Notes: generated by a model from the sequence alone, not told the origin. A stretch of DNA of 64,000 bases from Pantanalinema rosaneae (GCF_050753385.1 NZ_JBLZFZ010000032.1:1-64000); one strand, 5' to 3'. Numbered from the stretch's first letter, positions 8,897 to 18,811 are shown. Program-made: numbers and translations.

Positions 8897-10171
8897 ATGG
8901 CGAAATTCCGACTTCCCTATTTCCTGATCGCCTTACTTCTACCGCTGCTGATCTGGGGCTGCCATCACTGGCGACCATCTCCTCCTGTAGCCGCCGATCA
9001 GGTCATTACATTAAAACTGAGTGGTTGGGGTGCGAGTCCTACAGAACAGCGATTACTCCAACAGGTTTTGCAAGATTTTGAAGCCAGCTATCCTACGATC
9101 AAAGTCAAATTTGAGGTGATTGCTGATCAATATATGGATGTGATTAAAACCCGATTGATTGGCGATGCCGCTCCTGATGTCTTTTATCTGGATGCTTTAG
9201 AAGCACCATTTTTAATGGCACAGAATGTTTTAGAGCCATTGGATCGCTACATTACGCCGGAGTTTGACCTGAACGATATTGAGGAAAACCTGCTACAACC
9301 GTTTCAATATCAAAACCAAACTTATGGTTTGCCGAAAGATTATTCGACCCTGGCTCTGTTCTATAACCGACAAGCCTTTCAGGCAGCGGGATTAACTGCT
9401 CCCCCGACAACCTGGGCAGATTTGCTGACGGCGGCTCAACAACTGACGATCGATCGCAACCAGGACGGCAAACCGGAACAATATGGCTTGGGCATTACGC
9501 CGGAATTACCTCGATTGATGTACTCGATTCGCTCATTTGGCGGTCAGGCAGTGGATGACAATGGCTATGCAACCTTTGCTAGCGATGCGGCACTGCAAGG
9601 TCCTCAGCAAATTCTGGAACAATACCAGCGCGATCGCACCTCTGCCCGTCCCTTAGATGTTGGCACGAATAACGGCAGTGAAATGTTTGGTCAGGAGAAA
9701 GCGGCGATGGTGCTGGAAGGAAATTGGGCAATTCCCTTTCTAAAAGACACTTTTCCATCTCTCGATTTTGCGACGGCGGCAGTGCCCCAGATGAACAACC
9801 AACCGGGGACAATGGTGTATACCGTTGCCTATGTGATGAATCGTCAATCTCTTCATAAACAAGCCGCTTGGACATTAATTGCCTATTTGACTGGCAAAGT
9901 GGGCATGGAGAAATGGACGAGTACCGGATTTGCCCTGCCCTCCCGGCGATCGGTGGCGGCTAAACTGCAAGTCGATCGTGATCCCTTACGAATGCCTCTG
10001 GTAGCTGGAGTTCAATATGCGACCCCCTGGCAAGTCGGTCGTTATCCTGCGACAATCATGAATAGTTTCAACAACCAGTATCTAAGTGCCTTATTAGGGC
10101 AACAAGCTCTCAAACCCGCGATGTTGCAAGCCCAAACCAGTGCCAATCAGCAAATTCGGGCGGCTGAGTAG
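8897..10171 (+). CDS. ABC transporter sugar-binding lipoprotein (orphan)
   Basis: A type-1 extracellular solute-binding protein of the MalE/UgpB class, predicted to be lipid-anchored on the outer face of the plasma membrane. Starting at ATG 8897 gives a classical lipoprotein signal, MAKFRLPYFLIALLLPLLIW, ending in a WGC lipobox with C22 as the lipidated residue. A GTG at 8837 would add 20 unconserved residues before it. Family features follow: ITLKLSGWGASPTEQ, APDVFYLDALEAPFLM, YGLPKDYSTLALFYNRQAF, and a calcium-type DRNQDGKPEQYGLG loop. The length of 424 residues is normal. No permease or ATPase gene lies nearby, so the transporter must be elsewhere or the protein serves sensing; receiver/kinase genes follow downstream. 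The sugar cannot be named. Confidence 0.88.
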   Translation: MAKFRLPYFLIALLLPLLIWGCHHWRPSPPVAADQVITLKLSGWGASPTEQRLLQQVLQDFEASYPTIKVKFEVIADQYMDVIKTRLIGDAAPDVFYLDALEAPFLMAQNVLEPLDRYITPEFDLNDIEENLLQPFQYQNQTYGLPKDYSTLALFYNRQAFQAAGLTAPPTTWADLLTAAQQLTIDRNQDGKPEQYGLGITPELPRLMYSIRSFGGQAVDDNGYATFASDAALQGPQQILEQYQRDRTSARPLDVGTNNGSEMFGQEKAAMVLEGNWAIPFLKDTFPSLDFATAAVPQMNNQPGTMVYTVAYVMNRQSLHKQAAWTLIAYLTGKVGMEKWTSTGFALPSRRSVAAKLQVDRDPLRMPLVAGVQYATPWQVGRYPATIMNSFNNQYLSALLGQQALKPAMLQAQTSANQQIRAAE

Positions 10172-10187
10172 ATCGTACTGTCAGCCG
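10161..10187 (+). terminator. Hairpin at the end of the sugar-binding gene
   Basis: CGGCTGA (10161-10167) and TCAGCCG (10181-10187) pair perfectly over seven bases, and an inner GTA/TAC extends the stem. The structure spans the stop codon at 10169-10171. No run of T follows, so it may be a transcript-stabilising hairpin rather than an intrinsic terminator. Confidence 0.35.
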
Positions 10188-10372
10188 TTGTTCCGGGAGA
10201 GGAATCTGATTAAGACTTTAAAGATTTTGCAAAGTAAATTTAAGGGCGGAATCTCCTGGTTAAATCAGGGTACGGACTCCCATACTGGTTGCTCTGCTCA
10301 TCTCAGCACTGATATTCGTTGGCTGGGGATGGATAGCCAGTACAACGATCGCATCTCTGGAGATCTTTGCCT

Positions 10373-11560
10373 GTGCCAGCGCCGCCTTCGACACCCCATA
10401 TTTTAGTGATTGAAGATGAACCAATTGTTCGTGCAAATATCTTGGCACTTTTACGAGCTGAAGGCTTTCAAGCCATAGGAGCTGAAAATGGTCAGGTTGG
10501 TGTCCAGTTAGCTCAATCTCACTTGCCAGATTTAATTATTTGCGATGTGATGATGCCGGAGATGGATGGATTTGATGTTCTACAAAGGTTGCGTCAAACT
10601 GTCACCACCAAAATGATCCCGTTTATTTTTCTATCGGCGCGATCGGAACGGCAAGATTTCCGGCAAGGTATGGAATTGGGCGCAGATGATTATCTGACAA
10701 AACCATTTACGCGAGCAGAGTTATTGCAGGCAATTACTACCCGATTGAATCGGCAGGCGGACATTAATCAGCTTCAACAGAAAATTACTGAACTTCAGCA
10801 GGCTAATTTCCTGAAAGATGAATTTGTCAATACCGCCGCCCATGAGTTGCGGAGTCCCCTGGCAAATATCAAACTGGCGATCCAAATGTTGGAGTTAGCC
10901 AAGGATACTGAGAAACAACAAATTTATCTCAACCTACTCCATAAGGCCTGCGATCGCGAGGTTGAACTACTGAATGATTTACTGGATCTCCAACGAGCAG
11001 AAGCCAGCTCGAATGAACAGTCGTTAGAAAAACTTGATTTTCAGCGATGGATTCCTGCTTTTACGGAACCTTTTTATGGGCGCACCCAACAGCGACAACA
11101 ACAGCTAGGTGTGATTTTAGACCCTCATCTTGCATCCGGATTAATTAGTGTTCGTAGCTTTGAGCGTATATTAACAGAACTACTCAACAATGCCTGTAAA
11201 TATACTCCTCCCGGTGGTAATATTTTTCTGGAAATCATCTCAAATGAAAGTAGCGTACCTTCGAGCAAGGCTACTAATCATTCTCTAACTCCAGAACCAC
11301 CTCGATCACTGAAAAATACCTTGACGATCGTCGTGCGAAATCAGGCGGAAATCCCAGCCCACTCACTACCTCTCATCTTCGATCGCTTTTATCGGATTCC
11401 CGGTGGCGATCGCTGGAATCAGGGGGGAACTGGTTTAGGTCTAGCTTTGGTGAAAACATTGGTTGAGCAGCTCGGAGGCGATATTCAAGTAACCAGTGCT
11501 TCAGGTTGGACAGCATTTATAGTAACGCTGAAACTATCAAATTTCTACGGTGAAGATTGA
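10373..11560 (+). CDS. Response regulator-histidine kinase (REC-HisKA-HATPase)
   Basis: A soluble receiver-first kinase of about 395 residues. The N-terminal REC domain (residues 8-125) has the acidic pocket IEDEP, the phosphoacceptor in ICDVMMPEMDG and the lysine in YLTKPF. A short coiled coil leads to a HisKA helix with an intact H-box, AAHELRSPLANIKLAI (near residue 155). A HATPase domain follows with an N-box (ELLNNACKYTPPGG) and a G-box (GGTGLGLALVKTLVEQLGG). It probably receives a phosphoryl group and signals onward through its own kinase core. The start is GTG 10373 (GGAG ten bases upstream); TTG 10367 is possible. It overlaps the convergent kinase gene by 24 bp. No DNA-binding output is present. 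Confidence 0.88.
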   Translation: MPAPPSTPHILVIEDEPIVRANILALLRAEGFQAIGAENGQVGVQLAQSHLPDLIICDVMMPEMDGFDVLQRLRQTVTTKMIPFIFLSARSERQDFRQGMELGADDYLTKPFTRAELLQAITTRLNRQADINQLQQKITELQQANFLKDEFVNTAAHELRSPLANIKLAIQMLELAKDTEKQQIYLNLLHKACDREVELLNDLLDLQRAEASSNEQSLEKLDFQRWIPAFTEPFYGRTQQRQQQLGVILDPHLASGLISVRSFERILTELLNNACKYTPPGGNIFLEIISNESSVPSSKATNHSLTPEPPRSLKNTLTIVVRNQAEIPAHSLPLIFDRFYRIPGGDRWNQGGTGLGLALVKTLVEQLGGDIQVTSASGWTAFIVTLKLSNFYGED

Positions 11561-12604
11561 CCCGTTTGGCTGATTCTCAGTCACCGTAATGCTGCCATCA
11601 TGGGCAGTAATTGCCATTTTGCAAAATGCCAGTCCTAACCCAGTTTGGGAAACATCCTGGAGAAACCGACCCACCTCATACTTCTCAAAAATACACTGAC
11701 GCAGTTCCGGGCTAATTCCACTGCCTGAATCAGCTACCTGAATTTTGGCATGTCCTTCAGCCAGATAATCAATTTGCAGCCTGACTTGACTCCCACAGGG
11801 TGAAAATTTAATCGCATTAGATAGTAGATTATCCAGCACGCGGCGCAATAAAGACGCATCAACCCAGACGCTTTCTCCCGGTTCTGGAAGTTGACTGTTC
11901 AGTTGGATACGTTTCTGGGCGGCGATCGCTTCAAAATCAAAAAGTGCGGCTGTACCAATTTCACAGAGATCAACTTCAGTCCGATGTAAGAGGAGTTTGC
12001 CTGCCTCTAGTTTGGCTATCACTAACAAACTATCAATTAGGGATTGAAGTTGCTGCCCCGCGACCATAATTTGGTCTAACTTGCGTTGTGGCTTCTCTGG
12101 TAAATGCATTAATTGCAGCACAGTGCCAGCTAATAAAATGCTACTTAAGGGATTGCGCAGATCATGCACAATCATATTTGACATATCTTCCCGTAATTGT
12201 AATGTCGCTTGTAAAGCATCATGCTGTTGCTTGATTCGTAACATCGAACGTACTCTGGCTCGCAACTCTGTACCATTGACTGGCTTACTGACAAAATCAT
12301 CTGCACCAGCGTCTAAACATCGCGCTAAATCCTCTTTGGAGTTCAGAGCCGTTACCATAATGACAGGAATTGGTTGCCAGACTGGATGGGCTTTAATTTG
12401 TTGGCATAGCTCAATCCCATTGATATCGGGCATCATTACGTCTAATAAGATGACCGAGGGTAAGTAAGCATCAAGGTATTTTAATGCCTCTAACCCGCTG
12501 GTGGCATAGTCCAAATTGTAACCATCTCGCAACAACAACATTTCGATCACATCAAAGTTGTTGGGTTCGTCATCAATCACCAAAATAGATGGTTGGCTCG
12601 ACAT
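11537..12604 (-). CDS. Response regulator-histidine kinase (REC-HisKA-HATPase)
   Basis: A 355-residue soluble protein built like its convergent neighbour. REC comes first (IDDEPNNF, phosphoacceptor in LLDVMMPDINGIEL, lysine in FVSKPVNG), then a HisKA helix with an intact histidine (MIVHDLRNPLSSILLAG). A HATPase domain follows with N-box NLLSNAIKFSPCGSQV and G-box QTGLGLAFCKMAI. The REC part resembles that of DivK/PleD-type regulators. ATG 12604 is chosen because GGAG lies eight bases upstream and relatives begin just before the ILVIDDEP strand; a TTG at 12655 would add an unconserved leader. It is transcribed towards the preceding plus-strand kinase. The partner sensor is not evident. Confidence 0.87.
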   Translation of the reverse strand: MSSQPSILVIDDEPNNFDVIEMLLLRDGYNLDYATSGLEALKYLDAYLPSVILLDVMMPDINGIELCQQIKAHPVWQPIPVIMVTALNSKEDLARCLDAGADDFVSKPVNGTELRARVRSMLRIKQQHDALQATLQLREDMSNMIVHDLRNPLSSILLAGTVLQLMHLPEKPQRKLDQIMVAGQQLQSLIDSLLVIAKLEAGKLLLHRTEVDLCEIGTAALFDFEAIAAQKRIQLNSQLPEPGESVWVDASLLRRVLDNLLSNAIKFSPCGSQVRLQIDYLAEGHAKIQVADSGSGISPELRQCIFEKYEVGRFLQDVSQTGLGLAFCKMAITAHDGSITVTENQPNGSIFTVEI

Positions 12605-13063
12605 CAGGCTGACTCCAAGAGGCTGAGAAACAGTGGCATGGTACTGATTGGGCAATTAACGGCTATATCCGAAGATATAATGTGATTTGAATCAGTTTAG
12701 ATACTGATTAAATTAAGTGAGTATTTCTGCTCATTCATTCATGCTTGTTTTGGTTATAAATCTTTTCTTAACGTAATTGGGTAAGAACCAGTGGTTGGTT
12801 ATCTATTGGTTGCTATTCCAGAGGGTAGGGTTAGCAAAGGTTATTTTATTTTGCTTAGTTTTCCCATTGTGCATCCCTAAATTGCTAGGGTAAAGCTCTA
12901 ATCGACAATAAATTAAACGGGGTATTTAACCATTTTTCTTTTGATTTGCAAATATAAATTAACGATACATTGAATTTTCTTTTGGGCAACCTAACGGTAG
13001 TTCTTCCTCATCAGCGCTTGGACAGTTATTTAGGAAGGGGTAATTAGCAGGGAAAACACGGCT
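12605..13063. other. Intergenic space between divergent regulator genes
   Basis: This 459-bp AT-rich space separates the minus-strand kinase and the plus-strand receiver gene and must hold both promoters. I see no convincing gene, strong inverted repeat or RNA motif. The plus-strand gene is preceded by AGCAGGGAAAACACGGCT, a weak ribosome-binding site. Confidence 0.6.
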
Positions 13064-13780
13064 ATGACACAAATCCTCGTTATTGAAGATGAAGTTACGA
13101 TTCAAGAAAACACCCAGGAGGTGTTGGAAGCCTACGGATTTGAGGTCATCACTGCTGATAATGGGGCGATCGGCGTTCAATTGGCGCGATCGCAAGTCCC
13201 TGACCTGATTCTGTGCGACATAATGATGCCCGAGTTAGATGGCTATGGAGTGCTGGCAGCGTTGCGTCAGGATGCTGTGACCGAAATGATTCCAATCATT
13301 TTTCTCACTGCTAAAGCGAGCCGAGCCGACCAGCGCCAGGGGATGAATTTGGGAGCAGATGATTACTTGACCAAACCTTTTACGGCAGAAGAATTGCTGG
13401 GGGCAATCTCTAGCCGCCTGGAGCGCCAAACGCGGTTGACCCAGAAATATATAGACGAGCGACAACGAACCCGACAACTGAAACAAGAGTCCCTCCAACA
13501 TCAACAAAAGCTGCAAGCTAGCCAGCAACTTGAATCCCTTAAGACTGAACTACTCCAGAAACTATCCCGAGATTTGCGAGATCCACTTTCCAGCATCAAC
13601 ATGGCAATTCATTTGCTGAGACAAGCTAAGTCTGAAACTGAGCGTGAGCAATACCTGGAAATTCTCCAGAAAGAGTGTGCCCGTGAAATTCAGTTGCTCA
13701 ACGAAATTGCGAATCTTCAAGAACTACTGACTCCAGAAAACACGCAATTACTCCAACGGTTCAAACTCTTAAACCATTGA
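13064..13780 (+). CDS. Response regulator with degenerate HisKA domain (His to Arg)
   Basis: A 238-residue soluble protein. The REC domain (residues 1-122) is complete: IEDEV, phosphoacceptor in LCDIMMPELDGYG, lysine in YLTKPF. A long Gln-rich coiled coil (125-165) leads to a HisKA-like hairpin. At the position of the phosphoacceptor histidine the sequence is LSRDLRDPLSSINMAI, where relatives, including the neighbour at 10373, have AAHELRSPLANIKLAI, so the His is replaced by Arg. The protein ends after the second helix and has no HATPase domain. It therefore cannot act as a histidine kinase; it could dimerise with, or titrate, a related kinase through this domain. The start is ATG 13064. Confidence 0.85.
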   Translation: MTQILVIEDEVTIQENTQEVLEAYGFEVITADNGAIGVQLARSQVPDLILCDIMMPELDGYGVLAALRQDAVTEMIPIIFLTAKASRADQRQGMNLGADDYLTKPFTAEELLGAISSRLERQTRLTQKYIDERQRTRQLKQESLQHQQKLQASQQLESLKTELLQKLSRDLRDPLSSINMAIHLLRQAKSETEREQYLEILQKECAREIQLLNEIANLQELLTPENTQLLQRFKLLNH

Positions 13781-14472
13781 TGAGCCAAACATTCAGTCAT
13801 AGAGCGATTCGCTCGGGATTGTGACCAGATATCCGTGAGAACTCTGCTTCACAAAGCCCTGTGATTGCATGTTTGGTGATGACTATCAATGACCAACACC
13901 CTATAAAGGGTAAGGGTTTAGCTTGGTCACAGTTGATTGCACTAAACACCTTACCGCCGAGTAAAGGATCCACCCTATTGCCTGAATGGACATAAGCCTG
14001 AATCACTAGCCGTTCAACAAACAACCTATTAAGCAGGCTCACTTGTTATTGTGGCTGATTGTTTGTTTACCTGCCATCAGAGCATTTGACAAATTTTAAT
14101 TTAATTCTGCTGTCCGTATACTTTCTGAGCAATACGGAGATGAAATTGCGTACTGATACCTAGATTAAGTAGTGAGTGTTTCTCAACTCGATCGGCTAAC
14201 TGATCCGCTAACGCGATCGCGAAGCAGGAGAGCTTAAAAAGTAGTTAACTTGGCTGAACCAAAATTCGGTGTTTGCCGAAAGTTATGGCAGTGGTTTTAC
14301 TCAAACTACGGAATGACTGAGTTCCCGGTTTGTCAGGATGGGGTTTTGCTAAATGATCCGCCATGATGAAGGGTAAGAACCTCTACATAAAACAAGAACA
14401 GTTTAGGCATGGGTGTTCAATTAGTTCAAATTGGCTACTAACCAGCCATTATTTAATAGGGGCATCAAAACC
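13781..14472. other. Non-coding stretch upstream of the third receiver gene
   Basis: No gene can be supported in these 692 bases. A short hairpin, GAGCGA-T-TCGCTC (13802-13814), lies about 20 bp after the upstream stop. A HIP1-containing stretch, CGCTAACGCGATCGCGAAGC, is near 14207-14226. The open frames on either strand here have no family resemblance or convincing ribosome-binding sites. Confidence 0.5.
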
Positions 14473-15618
14473 ATGGAAAAAATTTTGGTGATTGAAGACG
14501 AATTGACGATTCGAGAAAATCTTCAAGAAGTGCTGGAGCTTGAAGGGTTTGAGGTGTTTACAGCAGCAGATGGGCGATCGGGCGTTCAACTGGCTCAACG
14601 AGAAATGCCTAACCTGATTTTGTGCGACATTATGATGCCAGAGCTAGATGGCTATGGTGTGCTGCAATCGCTTCGCCAAGATCGTGCGACTCAGATGATT
14701 CCAGTAATTTTCCTGACTGCAAAAGCCGATCGCGTGTATATGCGACAGGGCATGGAACAAGGCGCTAATGATTATTTAACTAAACCCTTTACCGTTGATG
14801 AACTATTAAAAGCGGTATCAATGCAGTTTGCCAAGCAGTCTGTGATCGCGCAGCAAACTCAAATGAAACTGAATCGCTTGTGTAACGAAATTGTCTTTGC
14901 GCTCCCGCGTGAACTGATGGTACCCCTGAATGACATCTTGGGCATGACTCAGTTTTTGATTGAGGAACAGGATGAAATTGAGCCGATGGAAAGTTTGGAA
15001 ATTGCCCGCATGATTCAGGATGCCAGTAAATCACTGCATCGAATTGCCCAAAACTTCTTGATTTATGTCAGTTTGGAGTCAGTCTGCCGAGATCCAGAGC
15101 AGGTAAAAGTCTTTCGCCAAACTCGGAGTCGGAGTCTCACCCAAGATGTGATTATTGAAGTTGCCTTACAGGTTGCCCAGGAGGCGGGTAGAAGAGCCGA
15201 TTTACAGATAGAAGTGCGGGAGGGCATTGTCCGTTTATCGGAATTTGATCTACGCAAAGTCATCCAGGAAATTGTCAGTAATGCCTTCAAATTCTCTAAA
15301 CATGGTACTCCAGTGCGAATTGTTGGCTGTCCGAGTGAGCATTCGTTTGATCTGGTAGTTGCCAACACTGGGCGAGGCATGACGGAGCAACAGATTGCTG
15401 AAATTGATGCGTTAAAGCAATTTGATCGACGATCGTTTGAGCAAAGGGGATGTGGATTGGGACTGGCGATCGCCAAACGGACGGTTGAACTCTATGGCGG
15501 CAAGTTTTCGATCCGTAGTGTGCCCTATCAGCAAACGATGGTTCGCATTGATTTACCCGGCGGTCTATTTTATGGTGCTGAAGATCAATCAGCATCCTTA
15601 TCTGCTGAATTGCAGTGA
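14473..15618 (+). CDS. Response regulator with degenerate histidine kinase core (His to Arg)
   Basis: A 381-residue soluble protein with REC (residues 1-122: IEDEL, LCDIMMPELDGYG, YLTKPF), a HisKA-like dimerisation helix pair and a HATPase-like domain. The H-box reads FALPRELMVPLNDILGM, with Arg where the phosphoacceptor His belongs. The ATPase part keeps an N-box (EIVSNAFKFSKHG) and G-boxes (VANTGRGM, GCGLGLAIAKRTVELYGG), so it may still bind ATP. It is best seen as a pseudokinase or a transphosphorylating partner. ATG 14473 is preferred over a start 42 bases upstream because relatives begin MEKILVIEDE. The six-PAS kinase begins ten bases after the stop, so the two are co-transcribed and are likely partners. 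Confidence 0.86.
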   Translation: MEKILVIEDELTIRENLQEVLELEGFEVFTAADGRSGVQLAQREMPNLILCDIMMPELDGYGVLQSLRQDRATQMIPVIFLTAKADRVYMRQGMEQGANDYLTKPFTVDELLKAVSMQFAKQSVIAQQTQMKLNRLCNEIVFALPRELMVPLNDILGMTQFLIEEQDEIEPMESLEIARMIQDASKSLHRIAQNFLIYVSLESVCRDPEQVKVFRQTRSRSLTQDVIIEVALQVAQEAGRRADLQIEVREGIVRLSEFDLRKVIQEIVSNAFKFSKHGTPVRIVGCPSEHSFDLVVANTGRGMTEQQIAEIDALKQFDRRSFEQRGCGLGLAIAKRTVELYGGKFSIRSVPYQQTMVRIDLPGGLFYGAEDQSASLSAELQ

Positions 15619-15628
15619 GTAAATTGCT

Positions 15629-18600
15629 ATGACAACATCTAGTGAAAGCGTAATTGAACCAGTATCGCAGCTAGCCTCGATGCCTGAAGAACATTTCCGG
15701 CGGATGGTGAGTAATATACCGGGGATGATTTATCAGTATGTTCGTTACCCTGATGGTTCAGATTGTTTTCCGTTTGTTGGCTATAAGTGTTTATCTATCT
15801 ACGAGGTGGCACCGGAGGTCATACAAAAGGAGGCTCATGTGCTATGGGATATGACCTATGCTGAAGATCAGTCTGCTTTAGCCCTTTCTCTTCAGTGCTC
15901 TGGTGAAAGTTTACAACCCTGGAATATGCAGTGGCGAATTCTTCCACCCTCTGGGCAACTGAAGTGGGTTGAAGGGATGGCTAAACCAACGCGGCTTGCC
16001 GATGGCAGTATCGTTTGGGATGGCGTATTGCTGGATATTACCGATCGCAAAAAACTTGAAGAAGAACGCGATCGGTTCTTTCAACTACCGCTCGATATTT
16101 TAGGGATTGCGAATTTGAACTGGCAGTTCCGACAGGTGAATCCGGCGGTGACATTAATTTTGGGCTATGGGATTGAGGAATTTCTAGCTTTGTCATGGCT
16201 GGATTTGATTCATCCCGACGATCGCCAGGATGTTTTATGCCAGATGCAACGGTTAGCGAAGGGGGCAACGATCGGCTTTTTTGAAATCCGGTGTCGTTGT
16301 AAGGAAGGGGCTTATAAGTGGCTGTCATGGAAGGCTGTGCGAGTTCCCGAGGAATCATTAGTCTATACCGTAGCGCGGGATATTACCTCACGGAAGCTGG
16401 CGGAAGAAGCCCTCCAGCGATCGCATGATGAATTAGAACAACGAGTCCAAGAGCGCACGATTGCCTTGCAAAAGGCGTATCAAGAGTTGGCTTGTTTAAT
16501 TAATAATTCCCCTCTAGCCGTGATTGAGTGGGATAGTAACTTTCGGATTAGAAGCTGGTCGGCACAGGCAGAACGCCTATTTGGCTGGACAGATCAGGAG
16601 GTGATTGGGCTGAATTCAGACGAGTTTCCCTTCACCTATGTCGATGATCAGGCGAGTGTTCAGCAAGAGATCGCCCACTTAAAAGATGGTAGTCAGCCCC
16701 ACGGGGTTCATTGCAGTCGTAACTATACAAAACATCAATCAATTATTTATTGTGAATGGTATAACTCGGCGTTGTTTGATGAATTTGGTAATTTAATTTC
16801 GGTGTTGTCTTTAGTGTTGGATGTCACCCAACGAAAACAAGCAGAAGCCGATTTACAGGCATCGCAACAACGATTTGCAACGGCGTTCCATTGCAGCCCA
16901 GTTCCCCTCAGTATCACGACTTTCCCAGATGGACAACATCTGGATGTCAATGCCAGTTGGATGGATAGTACAGGTTACAGTCGCAGTGAAGCGATCGGGT
17001 GTACCTCGACCCAATTAGAGTTTTGGGATTCTGAGGTTGAGAAAGCCCAGTTTCTAGAGACATTACGGGAACAGGGATCGGTGCGAGGCATGCTGATGCA
17101 CTCCAGAGTGAAGGATGGGCAAGTTCGCAAGATGCTATTGTCCTCTCATTTGATTGAATTGGATAATCGACCGTGTTTACTGAATGCGGCAGTCGATATT
17201 ACCGCCAGTAAGCAGGCAGAAGAGTTATTAAAGCGGCAACTTACGGCGATCGAAACCTCAATTGACGGCATCGCGATTCTTGATCAATTGGGGTGCTACA
17301 CCTATTTAAATCAAGCGCATGTGCAATTATTTGGTTATCAAAATGCGGCGGAATTGATTGGTAAGAATTGGCAAGAACTATACGAAACTAGCGAAGTCCA
17401 TCGATTTGAGCAAGAGATCCTCCCTGCCTTAACTCACCAAGGCTATTGGCAGGGCGAGGCAGTTGGTAGGCACCAGAGTGGTAGACCGATTTTTCAAGAG
17501 ATGGCGTTGACGCGCTTGGAAGATGGTGGGTTAACCTGCATCTGTCGCAATATCAGTGATCGCAAACGATTTGAAGCGGAATTATTGCGATCGCGGGATG
17601 AACTGGAAACTCGGATTCAGGAGCGTACCGAAGAACTTGAAAATGCCAATGCTTATCTGCAATCGGAGATCGTCCGCCGGAAGAAACTGACAGAGGAATT
17701 GGCGACATCAGAAGCCGCTCAACGACAAAGTGAAGCCCGTCTCCAAGCCATTTTAGATCATGCTCAAACGATGATCTATCTTAAGGATACGCAAGGTCGC
17801 CATTTATTAATGAATCGGCGCTTGCAAGAACTGTTGGGATTATCCCAGATTAATATTGTGGGTAAAACCCATCATGAATTATTTCCTCCAGAAATCGCTG
17901 ATACCTTCTGGCAGAATGATCTCAAAGTTCTGGAAGCTCGGACAAGCTTAGAATTTGAGGAAACCTTGCAACAAGCTGATGGGATACACACATATCTTTC
18001 AGTCAAGTTTCCCCTCCTAGATGCGACGGGTGTTCCCTATGCTGTGGGTGGAATTTCTACAGATATTACAGTGCGAAAACAAACTGAAGCGAAGATCCTG
18101 CAAGCGTTAGAACAAGAAAAGGAATTGAATGAACTGAAATCACGCTTTATCACCAACACATCCCATGAATTCCGCACTCCACTGACAACGATTTTAGGAT
18201 CGGCAGAGTTATTAGAATATTCCGGTGAGCGCTGGTCTGAAGACAAGAAACAAAAGCATTATCAGCGGATTCGATCGGCCGTACAACATTTGACCCAACT
18301 ATTAGATGATGTGTTGACCCTAAGTAAAGCCGAAGTGGGCAAGATTCCGTTTACTCCGATGCCGATCGATGTTGTCAAGTTTTGCCACAATTTGGTCGAT
18401 GATTTGCAGGCGAGTACCACCGAACACCCCATTCACTTCATTTGTCATGAGTTGGAAGTATTAGCCGAGGTAGATGAGAAACTATTACGGCAGATTTTAG
18501 AGAATCTCCTGTCCAATGCAATTAAGTATTCCCATTCCCATTGTTCAATTACATTAAAGCTTAGTTGTTCTAGCCATCAGGTGATGTTGACCATTCAAGA

Positions 18601-18811
18601 TCAGGGCATTGGTATTCCTGAAGCTGACCTACCCTACTTGTTTAATCCTTTCCACCGGGGCGAGAATGTGGGGACGACAGCCGGGAATGGTTTAGGTCTG
18701 GCAATTATCAAACGCGCGGTAGATTTACATCACGGTGAGATTACGATCGAAAGTCAGGTTGGAGTGGGGACTACTTGCACAGTGTGCCTACCGCTATCCC
18801 AAAGTGACTAA
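15629..18811 (+). CDS. Multi-PAS sensor histidine kinase
   Basis: A 1060-residue cytoplasmic sensor kinase with no membrane segment. About six PAS/PAC units can be marked by their PAC ends: DITDRKKLEEE (near 140), DITSRKLAEEA (258), DVTQRKQAEAD (405), DITASKQAEEL (530), NISDRKRFEAE (650) and DITVRKQTEAK (820). Coiled coils interrupt at about 260-285 and 650-700. HisKA follows with an intact H-box, TSHEFRTPLTTILG (His near residue 846). The HATPase domain has NLLSNAIKYSHSH and GNGLGLAIIKRAVDLHHG. There is no receiver, so it probably passes phosphate to the receiver protein encoded ten bases upstream. The signal is unknown; no heme- or flavin-binding motif can be named with confidence. The stop overlaps convergent hypE by four bases. 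Confidence 0.9.
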   Translation: MTTSSESVIEPVSQLASMPEEHFRRMVSNIPGMIYQYVRYPDGSDCFPFVGYKCLSIYEVAPEVIQKEAHVLWDMTYAEDQSALALSLQCSGESLQPWNMQWRILPPSGQLKWVEGMAKPTRLADGSIVWDGVLLDITDRKKLEEERDRFFQLPLDILGIANLNWQFRQVNPAVTLILGYGIEEFLALSWLDLIHPDDRQDVLCQMQRLAKGATIGFFEIRCRCKEGAYKWLSWKAVRVPEESLVYTVARDITSRKLAEEALQRSHDELEQRVQERTIALQKAYQELACLINNSPLAVIEWDSNFRIRSWSAQAERLFGWTDQEVIGLNSDEFPFTYVDDQASVQQEIAHLKDGSQPHGVHCSRNYTKHQSIIYCEWYNSALFDEFGNLISVLSLVLDVTQRKQAEADLQASQQRFATAFHCSPVPLSITTFPDGQHLDVNASWMDSTGYSRSEAIGCTSTQLEFWDSEVEKAQFLETLREQGSVRGMLMHSRVKDGQVRKMLLSSHLIELDNRPCLLNAAVDITASKQAEELLKRQLTAIETSIDGIAILDQLGCYTYLNQAHVQLFGYQNAAELIGKNWQELYETSEVHRFEQEILPALTHQGYWQGEAVGRHQSGRPIFQEMALTRLEDGGLTCICRNISDRKRFEAELLRSRDELETRIQERTEELENANAYLQSEIVRRKKLTEELATSEAAQRQSEARLQAILDHAQTMIYLKDTQGRHLLMNRRLQELLGLSQINIVGKTHHELFPPEIADTFWQNDLKVLEARTSLEFEETLQQADGIHTYLSVKFPLLDATGVPYAVGGISTDITVRKQTEAKILQALEQEKELNELKSRFITNTSHEFRTPLTTILGSAELLEYSGERWSEDKKQKHYQRIRSAVQHLTQLLDDVLTLSKAEVGKIPFTPMPIDVVKFCHNLVDDLQASTTEHPIHFICHELEVLAEVDEKLLRQILENLLSNAIKYSHSHCSITLKLSCSSHQVMLTIQDQGIGIPEADLPYLFNPFHRGENVGTTAGNGLGLAIIKRAVDLHHGEITIESQVGVGTTCTVCLPLSQSD

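Noticed and set aside
13797..14042. An 81-codon minus-strand open frame in the gap before the third receiver gene
   Set aside because: No ribosome-binding site of note, no recognisable motif, and the codon pattern does not resemble its neighbours.
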